Source of the DNA: Pseudomonas muyukensis
GTDB lineage: Bacteria; Pseudomonadota; Gammaproteobacteria; Pseudomonadales; Pseudomonadaceae
DNA length: 64,000 nt
NCBI RefSeq assembly: GCF_019139535.1
Contig: NZ_CP077073.1
Location: 1,249,001-1,313,000, forward strand
Reading direction: 5' to 3'
Part shown: positions 10,440-18,593 of the stretch, piece after piece
How the letters are laid out: each line of letters begins with the position of its first letter
Numbering within the stretch: position 1 is the stretch's first letter
Made by a program: the position numbers and the translations under genes
Notes under the pieces: generated by a model
What the model saw: only the letters and a program-made list of their open reading frames with translations
What the model was told of the DNA's origin: nothing
The model's database searches: none

Positions 10440-11354
10440 ATGGATGGTATTTTCCTGCAGCAACTGGTCAACGGCCTGACCCTCGGGTCGGTCTACGGCC
10501 TGATCGCCATCGGCTACACAATGGTCTATGGCATCATCGGCATGATCAACTTCGCGCACGGCGAGGTGTACATGATCTCCGCGTACCTGGCGGCGATCAG
10601 CCTGGCATTGCTGGCCTATTTCGGCATCGAGTCGTTTCCGCTGCTGATGCTCGGCACGCTGTTGTTCACCGTTGTCGTCACCGGCGTCTATGGCTTCACC
10701 ATCGAACGCATCGCCTACAAACCCCTGCGCAACTCCACCCGCCTGGCGCCCTTGATCAGCGCCATCGGTATTTCGCTGATCCTGCAGAACTACGCGCAGA
10801 TCAGCCAGGGCGCCCGCCAGCAAGGCGTGCCGACCCTGCTCGAAGGGGCCATGCGCGTCGAGGTGGGCACAGGCTTCGTGCAACTGACCTACACCAAGAT
10901 CTTCATTCTCGTGGCCGCCTTCGTCGGCATGGGCCTGCTCACCTACGTGATCAAGTACACCAAGCTCGGACGCATGTGCCGGGCTACCCAGCAAGACCGC
11001 AAGATGGCCTCGATCCTCGGCATCAACACCGACCGGGTGATTTCCTACGTGTTCGTCATCGGTGCGGTGATGGCCGCGCTGGCCGGCGTGCTGATCACCA
11101 TGAACTACGGCACCTTCGACTTCTACGCCGGCTTCATCATCGGCATCAAGGCGTTCACCGCCGCGGTGCTCGGCGGCATCGGCTCGCTGCCGGGGGCCAT
11201 GCTCGGCGGGATCATCCTGGGGATCTCCGAGTCGCTGTTCTCGGGCATGATCAACTCCGACTACAAGGACGTGTTCAGCTTCTCGCTGCTGGTGATCATC
11301 CTCATCTTCCGTCCACAAGGCCTGCTGGGCCGCCCACTCGTGGCTAAGGTGTGA
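10440..11354 (+). CDS. livH: Branched-chain amino acid ABC transporter, permease LivH/BraD
   Basis: 304 residues, a multipass membrane protein of the BPD_transp_2 family. Family motifs include LVNGLTLGSVYGLIAIGYTMVYGIIGMINFAHGE at the N-terminus and the EAA-like loop AFTAAVLGGIGSLPGAMLGG near 235-255. It forms the translocation path with LivM. AGGTGAG sits seven bases before the ATG. The stop overlaps the livM start region. Confidence 0.96.
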   Translation: MDGIFLQQLVNGLTLGSVYGLIAIGYTMVYGIIGMINFAHGEVYMISAYLAAISLALLAYFGIESFPLLMLGTLLFTVVVTGVYGFTIERIAYKPLRNSTRLAPLISAIGISLILQNYAQISQGARQQGVPTLLEGAMRVEVGTGFVQLTYTKIFILVAAFVGMGLLTYVIKYTKLGRMCRATQQDRKMASILGINTDRVISYVFVIGAVMAALAGVLITMNYGTFDFYAGFIIGIKAFTAAVLGGIGSLPGAMLGGIILGISESLFSGMINSDYKDVFSFSLLVIILIFRPQGLLGRPLVAKV

Positions 11355-11356
11355 AC

Positions 11357-12658
11357 ATGTCTGTTGCCAATACTGCCCAAGCTACACAAACCAAGAGTTT
11401 CGACCTCAAGCGCAGCCTGATCGAAACGGTCGTCGCCGGCCTGCTGGCGCTGATCGTGTTCGGCCCGGTGGTCGGCGTGGTGCTCGACGGCTACAGCTTC
11501 AACGCCCAACCCGCGCGCGTGGCCTGGCTGGTCGGCGCGGTGATGCTGGGGCGCTTCGTGCTCAGCCTGTTCCTGCAGACCGCCGCCGGCCAGCGCATCC
11601 AGCAAGGCTTCGACAGCGGCGGCTCCGGCGTGCATGTGCTGGCGCCCAACTACAAGACGCGGCTGCGCTACATCATCCCGGCGTTGATCGTGATCGCCAT
11701 CGTGTTCCCGATCTTCGCCAACAAGTACCTGCTGACGGTGGTCATCCTCGGCCTGATCTACGTGCTGCTGGGCCTGGGCCTGAACATCGTGGTGGGCCTG
11801 GCCGGCCTGCTCGACCTTGGCTACGTGGCGTTCTACGCCATCGGCGCCTACGGCCTGGCGCTGGGCTACCAGTACCTGGGCCTGGGCTTCTGGAGCGTGC
11901 TGCCACTGGCGGCCATCGCCGCGGCACTGGCCGGATGCATACTCGGCTTCCCGGTGCTACGGATGCATGGCGACTACCTGGCCATCGTCACCCTGGGCTT
12001 CGGCGAGATCATCCGCCTGGTGCTGAACAACTGGCTGTCGTTCACCGGCGGCCCCAATGGCATGCCGGCGCCTTCGCCGACCTTCCTGGGCCTGGAGTTC
12101 GGCCGCCGGGCCAAGGACGGCGGGGTGCCGATCCATGAGTTCTTCGGCTTCGAATACAACGCCAACCTCAAGTTCGTGTTCATCTACGCGGTGCTGTTCC
12201 TGGTGGTGCTGGCGGTGCTGTACATCAAGCACCGGCTGACCCGCATGCCGGTGGGCCGTGCCTGGGAAGCGCTGCGCGAAGACGAGATCGCCTGCCGTTC
12301 GATGGGCCTGAACCACGTGCTGGTCAAGCTCTCGGCGTTCACCCTCGGGGCATCCACCGCGGGCCTGGCCGGGGTGTTCTTCGCCACCTACCAGGGCTTC
12401 GTCAACCCGTCGTCGTTCACCTTCTTCGAGTCGGCGCTGATCCTGGCCATCGTCGTGCTCGGCGGCATGGGCTCGACCGTGGGCGTGGTGATCGCCGCCT
12501 TCGTGCTCACCGTGGCGCCGGAGCTGCTGCGCAGCTTCTCGGAATACCGGGTGCTGCTGTTCGGCGTGCTGATGGTGCTGATGATGATCTGGCGACCGCG
12601 GGGGCTGATCCGCATCAGCCGTACCGGCGTGGTCCCGCGTAAAGGAGTGGCGCCATGA
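11357..12658 (+). CDS. livM: Branched-chain amino acid ABC transporter, permease LivM/BraE
   Basis: 433 residues from the ATG at 11357 (MSVANTAQATQ); an in-frame GTG at 11351 overlaps the livH stop and is the alternative. A hydrophobic N-terminal extension with two to three segments precedes the permease domain, as in other LivM proteins. The core carries GLGLNIVVGLAGLLDLGYVAFYAIGAY and the cytoplasmic loop GRAWEALREDEIACRSMGLN. The stop overlaps livG in ATGA, so translation is coupled. Confidence 0.95.
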   Translation: MSVANTAQATQTKSFDLKRSLIETVVAGLLALIVFGPVVGVVLDGYSFNAQPARVAWLVGAVMLGRFVLSLFLQTAAGQRIQQGFDSGGSGVHVLAPNYKTRLRYIIPALIVIAIVFPIFANKYLLTVVILGLIYVLLGLGLNIVVGLAGLLDLGYVAFYAIGAYGLALGYQYLGLGFWSVLPLAAIAAALAGCILGFPVLRMHGDYLAIVTLGFGEIIRLVLNNWLSFTGGPNGMPAPSPTFLGLEFGRRAKDGGVPIHEFFGFEYNANLKFVFIYAVLFLVVLAVLYIKHRLTRMPVGRAWEALREDEIACRSMGLNHVLVKLSAFTLGASTAGLAGVFFATYQGFVNPSSFTFFESALILAIVVLGGMGSTVGVVIAAFVLTVAPELLRSFSEYRVLLFGVLMVLMMIWRPRGLIRISRTGVVPRKGVAP

Positions 12659-13526
12659 GCGACGAAATCATTCTGTCGGTCGACAACCTGATGATGCAGT
12701 TCGGCGGGATCAAGGCGCTCAGCGATGTCAGCCTGAAAGTGAAGCGCAACCAGATCTTCGCCCTGATCGGCCCCAACGGCGCCGGCAAGACCACCGTGTT
12801 CAACTGCCTGACCGGCTTCTACAAGGCCAGTGGCGGGCGCATCGAGCTGAACGTGCGCGGCAGCACCACCAATGTCATCCAGCTACTGGGCGAACGCTTC
12901 CAGGTGGCAGACTTCGTGTCCCCGGCACGCTTGGCCAACCGCCTGTACTACAAGATGTTCGGCGGCACCCACCTGGTCAACCGCGCAGGTCTTGCGCGGA
13001 CGTTCCAGAACATCCGCCTGTTCAAGGAAATGTCGGTGGTGGAGAACCTGCTGGTGGCCCAGCACATGTGGGTCAACCGCAACCTGCTGGCCGGGGTGCT
13101 CAACACCCCCGGCTACCGCAAGGCCGAGAGCGACGCGCTGGACCATGCCTTCTACTGGCTGGAGGTGGTCGACCTGGTGGACTGCGCCAACCGCCTGGCC
13201 GGCGAGCTGTCGTATGGCCAGCAGCGGCGCCTGGAAATCGCCCGGGCCATGTGCACCCGGCCGAAGATCATCTGCCTGGACGAGCCGGCCGCCGGCCTCA
13301 ACCCCCAGGAAACCGAGGCGCTCAGCCGCATGATCCGCGTGCTGCGCGACGAGCACGACATCACCGTGGTGCTGATCGAGCACGACATGGGCATGGTCAT
13401 GAGCATCTCCGACCATATCGTCGTGCTCGACCACGGCAACGTGATCGCCGAGGGCGCGCCACAGGACATCCGCAACAACCCGACGGTGATCGCCGCCTAC
13501 CTGGGTGCCGACGAAGAGGAACTGGT

Positions 13527-13530
<4 letters not shown>
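12655..13530 (+). CDS. livG: Branched-chain amino acid ABC transporter, ATPase LivG/BraF
   Basis: 291 residues. Walker A GPNGAGKTT is at 39-47, the signature is LSYGQQRRLEIARAM, and Walker B is IICLDEPAAGLNP, followed by the H-loop VVLIEHDMGMVM. The family's insertion between Walker A and the Q-loop is present, so it exceeds LivF by about 50 residues. It is cytoplasmic and energises the LivHM channel with LivF. Its start and stop overlap both neighbours by four bases. Confidence 0.96.
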
Positions 13531-14243
<713 letters not shown>

Positions 14244-14260
14244 GGATTAAGCACGGCCTT

Positions 14261-14378
14261 TGTAGGAGCGGCCTTGTGTCGCGATCGGGCCGCGAAGCGG
14301 CCCCGGCGATTTTGTGTGATGCCGAAGTCTTGGGGCCACTTCGCGGCCCAATCGCGACACAAGGCCGCTCCTACAGGG
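14261..14378. repeat. Inverted repeat pair after livF, perfect 25-bp arms
   Basis: The arm at 14261-14285 is perfectly complementary to 14351-14375 and belongs to the CGCGACACAAGGCCGCTCC family. The intervening 65 bases hold a second hairpin (GGGCCGCGAAGCGGCCC). It probably forms the 3' end of liv operon transcripts. Confidence 0.8.
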
Positions 14379-14398
14379 AATCGCGGCGCCTGGCGACA

Positions 14399-14798
14399 TG
14401 TGGACAACTTGTCGCATATCTTTCTTGGAACACGCCACAACCCTGCTGCAAACCCTTGTTTGCACAGGTGGAAAACTTTCCACGGATTATGTGGAACCGC
14501 CTGTGGAAAACATGGTGGCATCTCTCTGTATCCCTTGATTATCAAAGCCTGTGGTGACCTGTGTGTTTTTTGATCAGGTGCCCTTCAGGGCTGATTGCAC
14601 AGGCTATTTTCGACCATTCGGCACTGCTGCACAGCCTTGCCAAACCCTGTGGATAACTCTGTGCAAAAACCTTGGACAGAGCGCCGCAGGCGGCATGGTT
14701 GAAAGCCTTGGGCCATCATGCGCTGATCTGTGCTGCAGCCCTGGGTTCCCCTGGCCCGACGAGTTGCCCCCAATCCATGGGGAAAGCCTTGTGGATAA
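14399..14798 (-). other. DnaA-box array in a gene-free region (candidate DnaA-binding locus)
   Basis: Read on the minus strand there are two perfect TTATCCACA boxes (14648-14656 and 14790-14798) and two one-mismatch boxes, TTTTCCACA (14502-14510) and TTGTCCACA (14399-14407). All four are in the same orientation, spaced 103, 146 and 142 bases. Weaker relatives lie at 14467 and 14490. TGCACAG or its complement also recurs at 14461, 14596, 14629 and 14659. The 14379-14953 stretch contains no credible gene. Five other perfect boxes in the window are isolated, four of them inside genes. The region lacks the gene neighbours of a chromosomal origin, so a datA- or DARS-like regulatory locus is the inference. 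Confidence 0.5.
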
Positions 14799-14953
14799 GA
14801 TGCGCATAGCCTTGTGAAAGCCGCCTATTGCGGGGGTTTAGCACAGCTGCTCAGTTTTTGCTCAGTGCGGGAAACGGTTGTCGGCAAGCCGCGCGTTGGG
14901 CATGCTGCGAGGCCTGCAAAAAGGCAACCCACCGCTAAGGAAAGGAGAAGAGC

Positions 14954-15712
14954 ATGACGTCCACCGTATTCATCACTGGCGCGACTTCCGGTTTCGGCGA
15001 GGCCACCGCCCGCCGGTTCGCCGACGCCGGCTGGAAACTGGTGCTCACCGGTCGACGCAAGGAGCGTCTGGATGCGCTGTGCGAAGAGCTTTCGGCCAAG
15101 ACCGAAGTGCACGGCCTGGTGGTCGATGTGCGTGATCGCCAGGCGATGGAGGCTGCCATCGCCAGCCTGCCGCCAAGCTTCGACAAGCTCCAGGGCCTGG
15201 TCAACAACGCCGGCCTGGCGCTGGGCGTCGATGCCGCGCAGAACTGCAGCCTGGACGACTGGGAAACCATGGTCGACACCAACATCAAGGGCCTGATGTA
15301 CACCACCCGCCTGCTGCTGCCGCGGCTGATCGCCCATGGGCGCGGCGCATCGATCCTCAACGTCGGTTCGGTGGCGGGCAACTATCCGTACCCGGGCGCC
15401 AACGTCTATGGCGGCACCAAGGCCTTCGTCGGCCAGTTCTCGCTGAGCTTGCGCTGCGACCTGCGCGGCACCGGGGTACGGGTGAGCAACATCGAGCCTG
15501 GGTTGTGCGAAAGCGAGTTCTCGCTGGTGCGCTTCGGCGGCGACCAGGCCAAGTACGATGCGACTTATGCCGGTGCCGAGCCGATCCAGCCGCAGGATAT
15601 CGCCGAGACCATCTTCTGGATTCTCAACCAGCCGGCGCACATCAACATCAACAGCCTCGAGCTGATGCCGGTGAGCCAGGACTGGGCTGGGTTCTCCATC
15701 ACCCGCCGCTGA
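14954..15712 (+). CDS. SDR family oxidoreductase (YdfG-like 3-hydroxy acid / L-allo-threonine dehydrogenase)
   Basis: 252 residues, classical short-chain dehydrogenase. The NADP-binding TGATSGFG is at 8-15, an arginine pair follows beta 2 (TGRRKE), NNAG is at 84-87, and the catalytic Ser139, Tyr152 and Lys156 lie in VGSVAG and YGGTK. EPGLCESEFS after the active site resembles the YdfG group, which oxidises small 3-hydroxy acids such as L-allo-threonine, L-serine and 3-hydroxypropionate. AAGGAG precedes the ATG. It stands alone downstream of the DnaA-box region. Confidence 0.88.
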   Translation: MTSTVFITGATSGFGEATARRFADAGWKLVLTGRRKERLDALCEELSAKTEVHGLVVDVRDRQAMEAAIASLPPSFDKLQGLVNNAGLALGVDAAQNCSLDDWETMVDTNIKGLMYTTRLLLPRLIAHGRGASILNVGSVAGNYPYPGANVYGGTKAFVGQFSLSLRCDLRGTGVRVSNIEPGLCESEFSLVRFGGDQAKYDATYAGAEPIQPQDIAETIFWILNQPAHININSLELMPVSQDWAGFSITRR

Positions 15713-15721
15713 CCCTTGAGC

Positions 15722-15866
15722 CGTAGGAGCCAGCCTTGCTGGCGAAGCTGGCTGCGCGGTGGCTGGCACCGGCTATGCCGGTGTTCGCCGGCAAGCCGGC
15801 TCCTACAGGTAGGGCGCCGATCTTGAACGTGACGCGGTCCCTGTAGGAGCGGGTTTACCCGCGAAA
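15722..15866. repeat. REP-like cluster (three units)
   Basis: Three related units: GTAGGAGCCAGCCTTGCTGG with its partner, then GTTCGCCGGCAAGCCGGC, then a diverged GTAGGAGCGGGTTTACCCGC. They fill the space between the convergent SDR and epimerase-family genes. Confidence 0.75.
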
Positions 15867-15869
15867 GCG

Positions 15870-16958
15870 TCAGTTCAGGCGCTGCAAGCCTTCGAGGCAG
15901 GTCGCCAGGTGATAAGGGGTAGTCGAAGGCATGTCATGGCGGCTCACCGTCCCCGCGCCATCACGGCACTCATGCCAGCCGCCTTCATGCAGGAACCGCG
16001 ACGCCAGCACCTGTAGCTGCGCCAGCAACTTCGCTTCGCTGTCCGGCCGCAAGGCCAGCGCCCGCACGTATTCGGCTTGCGCCCAGATCCGCTGGGTCGC
16101 GTCGATGACCTTACCGTCCACATCCAGCATCGCCAGCACTGCCGAATCCTTCACTCCGCACTGCTCGGCGTAGTCGAAGGCGCGGGTGATGGAGGCGTGC
16201 AGCGCTGTCCCGCGCAGCAGCGGCGAGGTGTCCAGCAGGTAGAACCACTCGAACTGATGGCCCGGCTCGAACCAGTTATCCACAGCCCCGCGCGGTTTCT
16301 CCAGCATCAGCCCGTGGGCCGGGTCGATGAACTGCGCCTGCAAGGCGTCGCACAGTTGCAGCAGTGCCTGGCGCACTGGCTCGTCCTCACGCACGGCCAG
16401 CACCTGCAAGAAGGCTTCGGCCAAGTGCATCTGCGGGTTCTGCAGCGGCCCGCTGCCCAGGTCCGCCCAGTCTTCGCCGAGGCTGGCCTCGTACAGGCCG
16501 TCGTCGCGGGCGAACTGCCCGGCGATCACTTCCAGCGCGCCATTGAGCGTGGCTTCGACCAGCCCGTCGCCGACCTTGCCCCAGTAGTGGGCGCAGGCGA
16601 AAACGATGAAGGCGTGGGTGTAGAGGTCCTTGCGCCGGTCCAGCGGCTTGCCCTGGGCGTCGATGCTGTAGAACCAGCCGCCGTGCTCGGCGTCATGGAA
16701 ATGCTTTTGCAGCGAGCGCAACAGCGCTGCCGCGCGCTGCGCCGCGCCCGGTTGCTCGATGCGGCTGCTGAACAGGTACAACTGGCGGGCGCAGGCCATG
16801 GCCCGGTAGCGCTGCACCGGCAGTGGCCGGTGCTCGGCGTCGAGGGCCTCGAAGGGCAGGGCCATGTCGGCGTTCCAGCCAGGCCCCTGCCACAGCGGCA
16901 CGATGCGCTCGGCGAAATGCTGGCGGAAACGGGTCAATGCAGGGCAGGGGTCGGACAT
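15870..16958 (-). CDS. AGE family epimerase/isomerase
   Basis: 362 residues from the ATG at 16958 (MSDPCPALTRFRQHFAERIVPLW); an ATG eleven codons upstream is possible. The pattern is that of the (alpha/alpha)6-barrel N-acylglucosamine 2-epimerase / YihS / mannose isomerase family: RYRAMACARQLYLFS, DLYTHAFIVFACAHY, NPQMHLAEAFLQVL, WFEPGHQFEWFYLL and an IWAQAEYVRAL motif near the C-terminus. The histidines in those motifs are the expected acid-base residues. It probably interconverts free aldose/ketose sugars; which one cannot be told. It has no sugar-operon context. Confidence 0.85.
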   Translation of the reverse strand: MSDPCPALTRFRQHFAERIVPLWQGPGWNADMALPFEALDAEHRPLPVQRYRAMACARQLYLFSSRIEQPGAAQRAAALLRSLQKHFHDAEHGGWFYSIDAQGKPLDRRKDLYTHAFIVFACAHYWGKVGDGLVEATLNGALEVIAGQFARDDGLYEASLGEDWADLGSGPLQNPQMHLAEAFLQVLAVREDEPVRQALLQLCDALQAQFIDPAHGLMLEKPRGAVDNWFEPGHQFEWFYLLDTSPLLRGTALHASITRAFDYAEQCGVKDSAVLAMLDVDGKVIDATQRIWAQAEYVRALALRPDSEAKLLAQLQVLASRFLHEGGWHECRDGAGTVSRHDMPSTTPYHLATCLEGLQRLN

Positions 16959-17043
16959 GGTGACGCTCGTGACGGTCGGGCAGGGCGCCATGGTAGCAGA
17001 AGTGGCCAGCGGTTCGTTCCCAGGATCCTGTTGGGCAACAGCG

Positions 17044-17676
17044 TCAGCCTGGATTGCCCAGCCCCTGCCAGTGCCGAGCGCCGACGAAGATGAAGCGCAG
17101 CTGCTGGGTGATCTTTTCCTGCGCGCTCATGGCCTGTGGATTGGCCGGGTCGTTGCTGTCGATCAGCTCCGGCAGGGTGGCGAACACGGTCTTGACCACC
17201 AGGTCGGCCATTACCGTCAGGGCGGCGCCGTCCAGGTGCTGCCAGCGCGGCATGCGCGCAAGGTCGGTGGCCAGGTCCGAGCTGATGTCCTGGCGCAGGC
17301 GGGCGATGGCCTGGCGCACCGCTTGCGAGCCGCCGTATTGCTCGCGGGCGAGGAACAGGAACTGCGCGCGGTGGGCGGTGACCACATCGAGGAAGATGCG
17401 CACCGAGGCGTCGGTGATGCCACCCAGCTCGAATTCGTTGTGGCGCACCAGGCGGATGGTCTGGCGGAACGTGGTATCGACCTCGGCCACCAGGGCCAGG
17501 CCCAGGGCGTCCATGTCGGGGAAGTGGCGATAGAAACCGGTGGGCACGATGCCAGCGGCCTTGGCCACCTCACGCAGGCTGATACTGCCAAAGCCTCGGC
17601 CGCTCTCCATGAGCAGGCAGGCGGCATCCAGCAGGGCCTGGCGGGTTTGCAGCTTCTGTTCGGCGCGCGGCAGCAT
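17044..17676 (-). CDS. desT: TetR family regulator, DesT/FabR-like
   Basis: 210 residues. An N-terminal TetR helix-turn-helix (TRQALLDAACLLMESGRGFGSISLREVAKAAGIVPTGFYRHF, about 12-53) precedes a ligand-binding domain. The sequence closely resembles remembered P. aeruginosa DesT, which senses the unsaturated-to-saturated acyl-CoA ratio and represses the desCB acyl-CoA desaturase operon. Landmarks are ALGLALVAEVD and VRRNEFELGG-like RHNEFELGG. No desaturase gene is adjacent here. A perfect DnaA box lies 34-42 bases upstream of the ATG. The name is from similarity recalled, so it is moderately secure. Confidence 0.75.
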   Translation of the reverse strand: MLPRAEQKLQTRQALLDAACLLMESGRGFGSISLREVAKAAGIVPTGFYRHFPDMDALGLALVAEVDTTFRQTIRLVRHNEFELGGITDASVRIFLDVVTAHRAQFLFLAREQYGGSQAVRQAIARLRQDISSDLATDLARMPRWQHLDGAALTVMADLVVKTVFATLPELIDSNDPANPQAMSAQEKITQQLRFIFVGARHWQGLGNPG

Positions 17677-17709
17677 GGGGCAGGGTTCTTTGACTGTACG
17701 GCCTGCGAT

Positions 17710-17718
17710 TGTGGATAA
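17710..17718 (-). promoter_or_regulatory. Perfect DnaA box upstream of the DesT-like gene
   Basis: TTATCCACA on the minus strand. It sits between the start of the DesT-like gene and the terminator of the repeat-protein gene, sharing bases with that terminator's T-tract. Confidence 0.5.
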
Positions 17719-17748
17719 AAAAACGAAGCCCGGTCAATGGACCGGGCT
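17717..17748 (-). terminator. Terminator of the repeat-protein gene
   Basis: AGCCCGGTC pairs perfectly with GACCGGGCT around a four-base loop and is followed, on the minus strand, by TTCGTTTTTTT. It lies 50 bases past the repeat-protein stop. Confidence 0.85.
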
Positions 17749-17798
17749 GGGAGGGGAGCAGGCGCAGCGGGGCGGGTTGTTGTTTTTGGCCATGGCGA

Positions 17799-18254
17799 TC
17801 AGCTCACGCGGCTGAGTTCGACCAGACGATCCGAGCCACCTTCGGCCACGCGGTTGTTACGTTCGTTCAGGCGCTCTGCGCCACCCTCGGCGACACGGTT
17901 GCTGCGTTCGATCAGGCGATCCGAGCCCCCTTCGGCGACACGGTTGCTGCGTTCGATCAGGCGGTCCGAGCCACCTTCGGCGACACGGTTGTTGCGTTCG
18001 ATCAGGCGGTCCGAGCCCCCTTCGGCGACACGGTTGTTGCGTTCGATCAGGCGGTCCGAGCCACCTTCGGCAACGCGGCCTGCGCGTTCTTGCAGGCGTT
18101 CGGCGCCACCTTCTGCCAAGGTGTTCAGCGGTTGCGCGACAGTGGCCGCGCTGGAGCGCGATTCGGCGTTCAGGTGCTGGTCGGCGGCCGGCAGGGCGAA
18201 AGCGTTGGCAGCAAGGACAGACAGGGTCAGGCTCAGCAGCAGATGGCGTTTCAT
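17799..18254 (-). CDS. Exported protein made of seven 15-residue tandem repeats
   Basis: 151 residues from the ATG at 18254, which has AGGAG upstream. Residues 1-20 form a signal peptide (HLLLSLTLSVLAANAFA). A short linker leads to seven tandem copies of VAEGGSDRLIERNNR (residues 46-150), with copies 2-3 and 4-5 identical in pairs and the first and last diverged. The repeat is charged, with alternating Glu/Asp and Arg, and has no Cys. Expected location is the periplasm or outside. Related small Pseudomonas repeat proteins are sometimes labelled 'phage infection protein', a label with no functional basis that I can see. Function unknown; stands alone with its own terminator. Confidence 0.8.
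   Translation of the reverse strand: MKRHLLLSLTLSVLAANAFALPAADQHLNAESRSSAATVAQPLNTLAEGGAERLQERAGRVAEGGSDRLIERNNRVAEGGSDRLIERNNRVAEGGSDRLIERSNRVAEGGSDRLIERSNRVAEGGAERLNERNNRVAEGGSDRLVELSRVS
17805..18119 (-). repeat. 45-bp coding tandem repeat, seven copies
   Basis: Seven contiguous 45-base units within the exported repeat protein. Because the unit is a multiple of three, copy-number change would lengthen or shorten the protein without frameshift. The internal units differ mostly at a few positions (AAC/AGC for Asn/Ser). Confidence 0.9.
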
Positions 18255-18593
18255 GATTCGGTGCTCCTCTCGGGGGCTGGAAAGTGGGTACGGAGCCAAT
18301 GCTACGCTCGGTAACTGCAGAGAGAAGTTCATCAGGATAATGGTAACAATCGACGCGATTGATACTGAGTCGCAGGCGCTCTGGTGCAATGTTTACAGGG
18401 TGTTCCCCGAAAAAGTGGCACGCCAATGGCCCGGTAACAAGGGCGATCGCCACCGACCAAAAGCTGAGAAAGACGTCAGGAAAAACCTGGTTATCATGGC
18501 CTGCGGATTAAACCCGGCGGGTTTTCATCAGTCCGACATAATGAGTGCCATTAGCGCGCCGCCCTTGTGCCATGCAGTCAGGAGAATCCCGCA
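18255..18593. other. 339-base divergent region, repeat protein / AsmA-family gene
   Basis: It should hold the promoters of both genes. A perfect GAACTT (18329-18334, minus strand) resembles an AlgU -35 but lacks a matching -10. A weak AAACCC-GGC-GGGTTT hairpin lies at 18510-18524. AGGAGA precedes the AsmA-family ATG. Nothing else recognised. Confidence 0.5.

Noticed and set aside
14379..14953. Chromosomal replication origin
   Set aside because: DnaA boxes are present, but dnaA, dnaN, rpmH or gidA are not nearby and no clear AT-rich unwinding element is seen; the neighbours are liv and an SDR gene.
17805..18119. Regularly repeated DNA that could be mistaken for a CRISPR array
   Set aside because: The 45-base units are contiguous with no spacers, stay in frame and encode a signal-peptide protein with a good ribosome binding site.
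18458..18467. GGCGATCGCC palindrome resembling a HIP1 element
   Set aside because: Only one copy was noticed, and HIP1 is a cyanobacterial feature.
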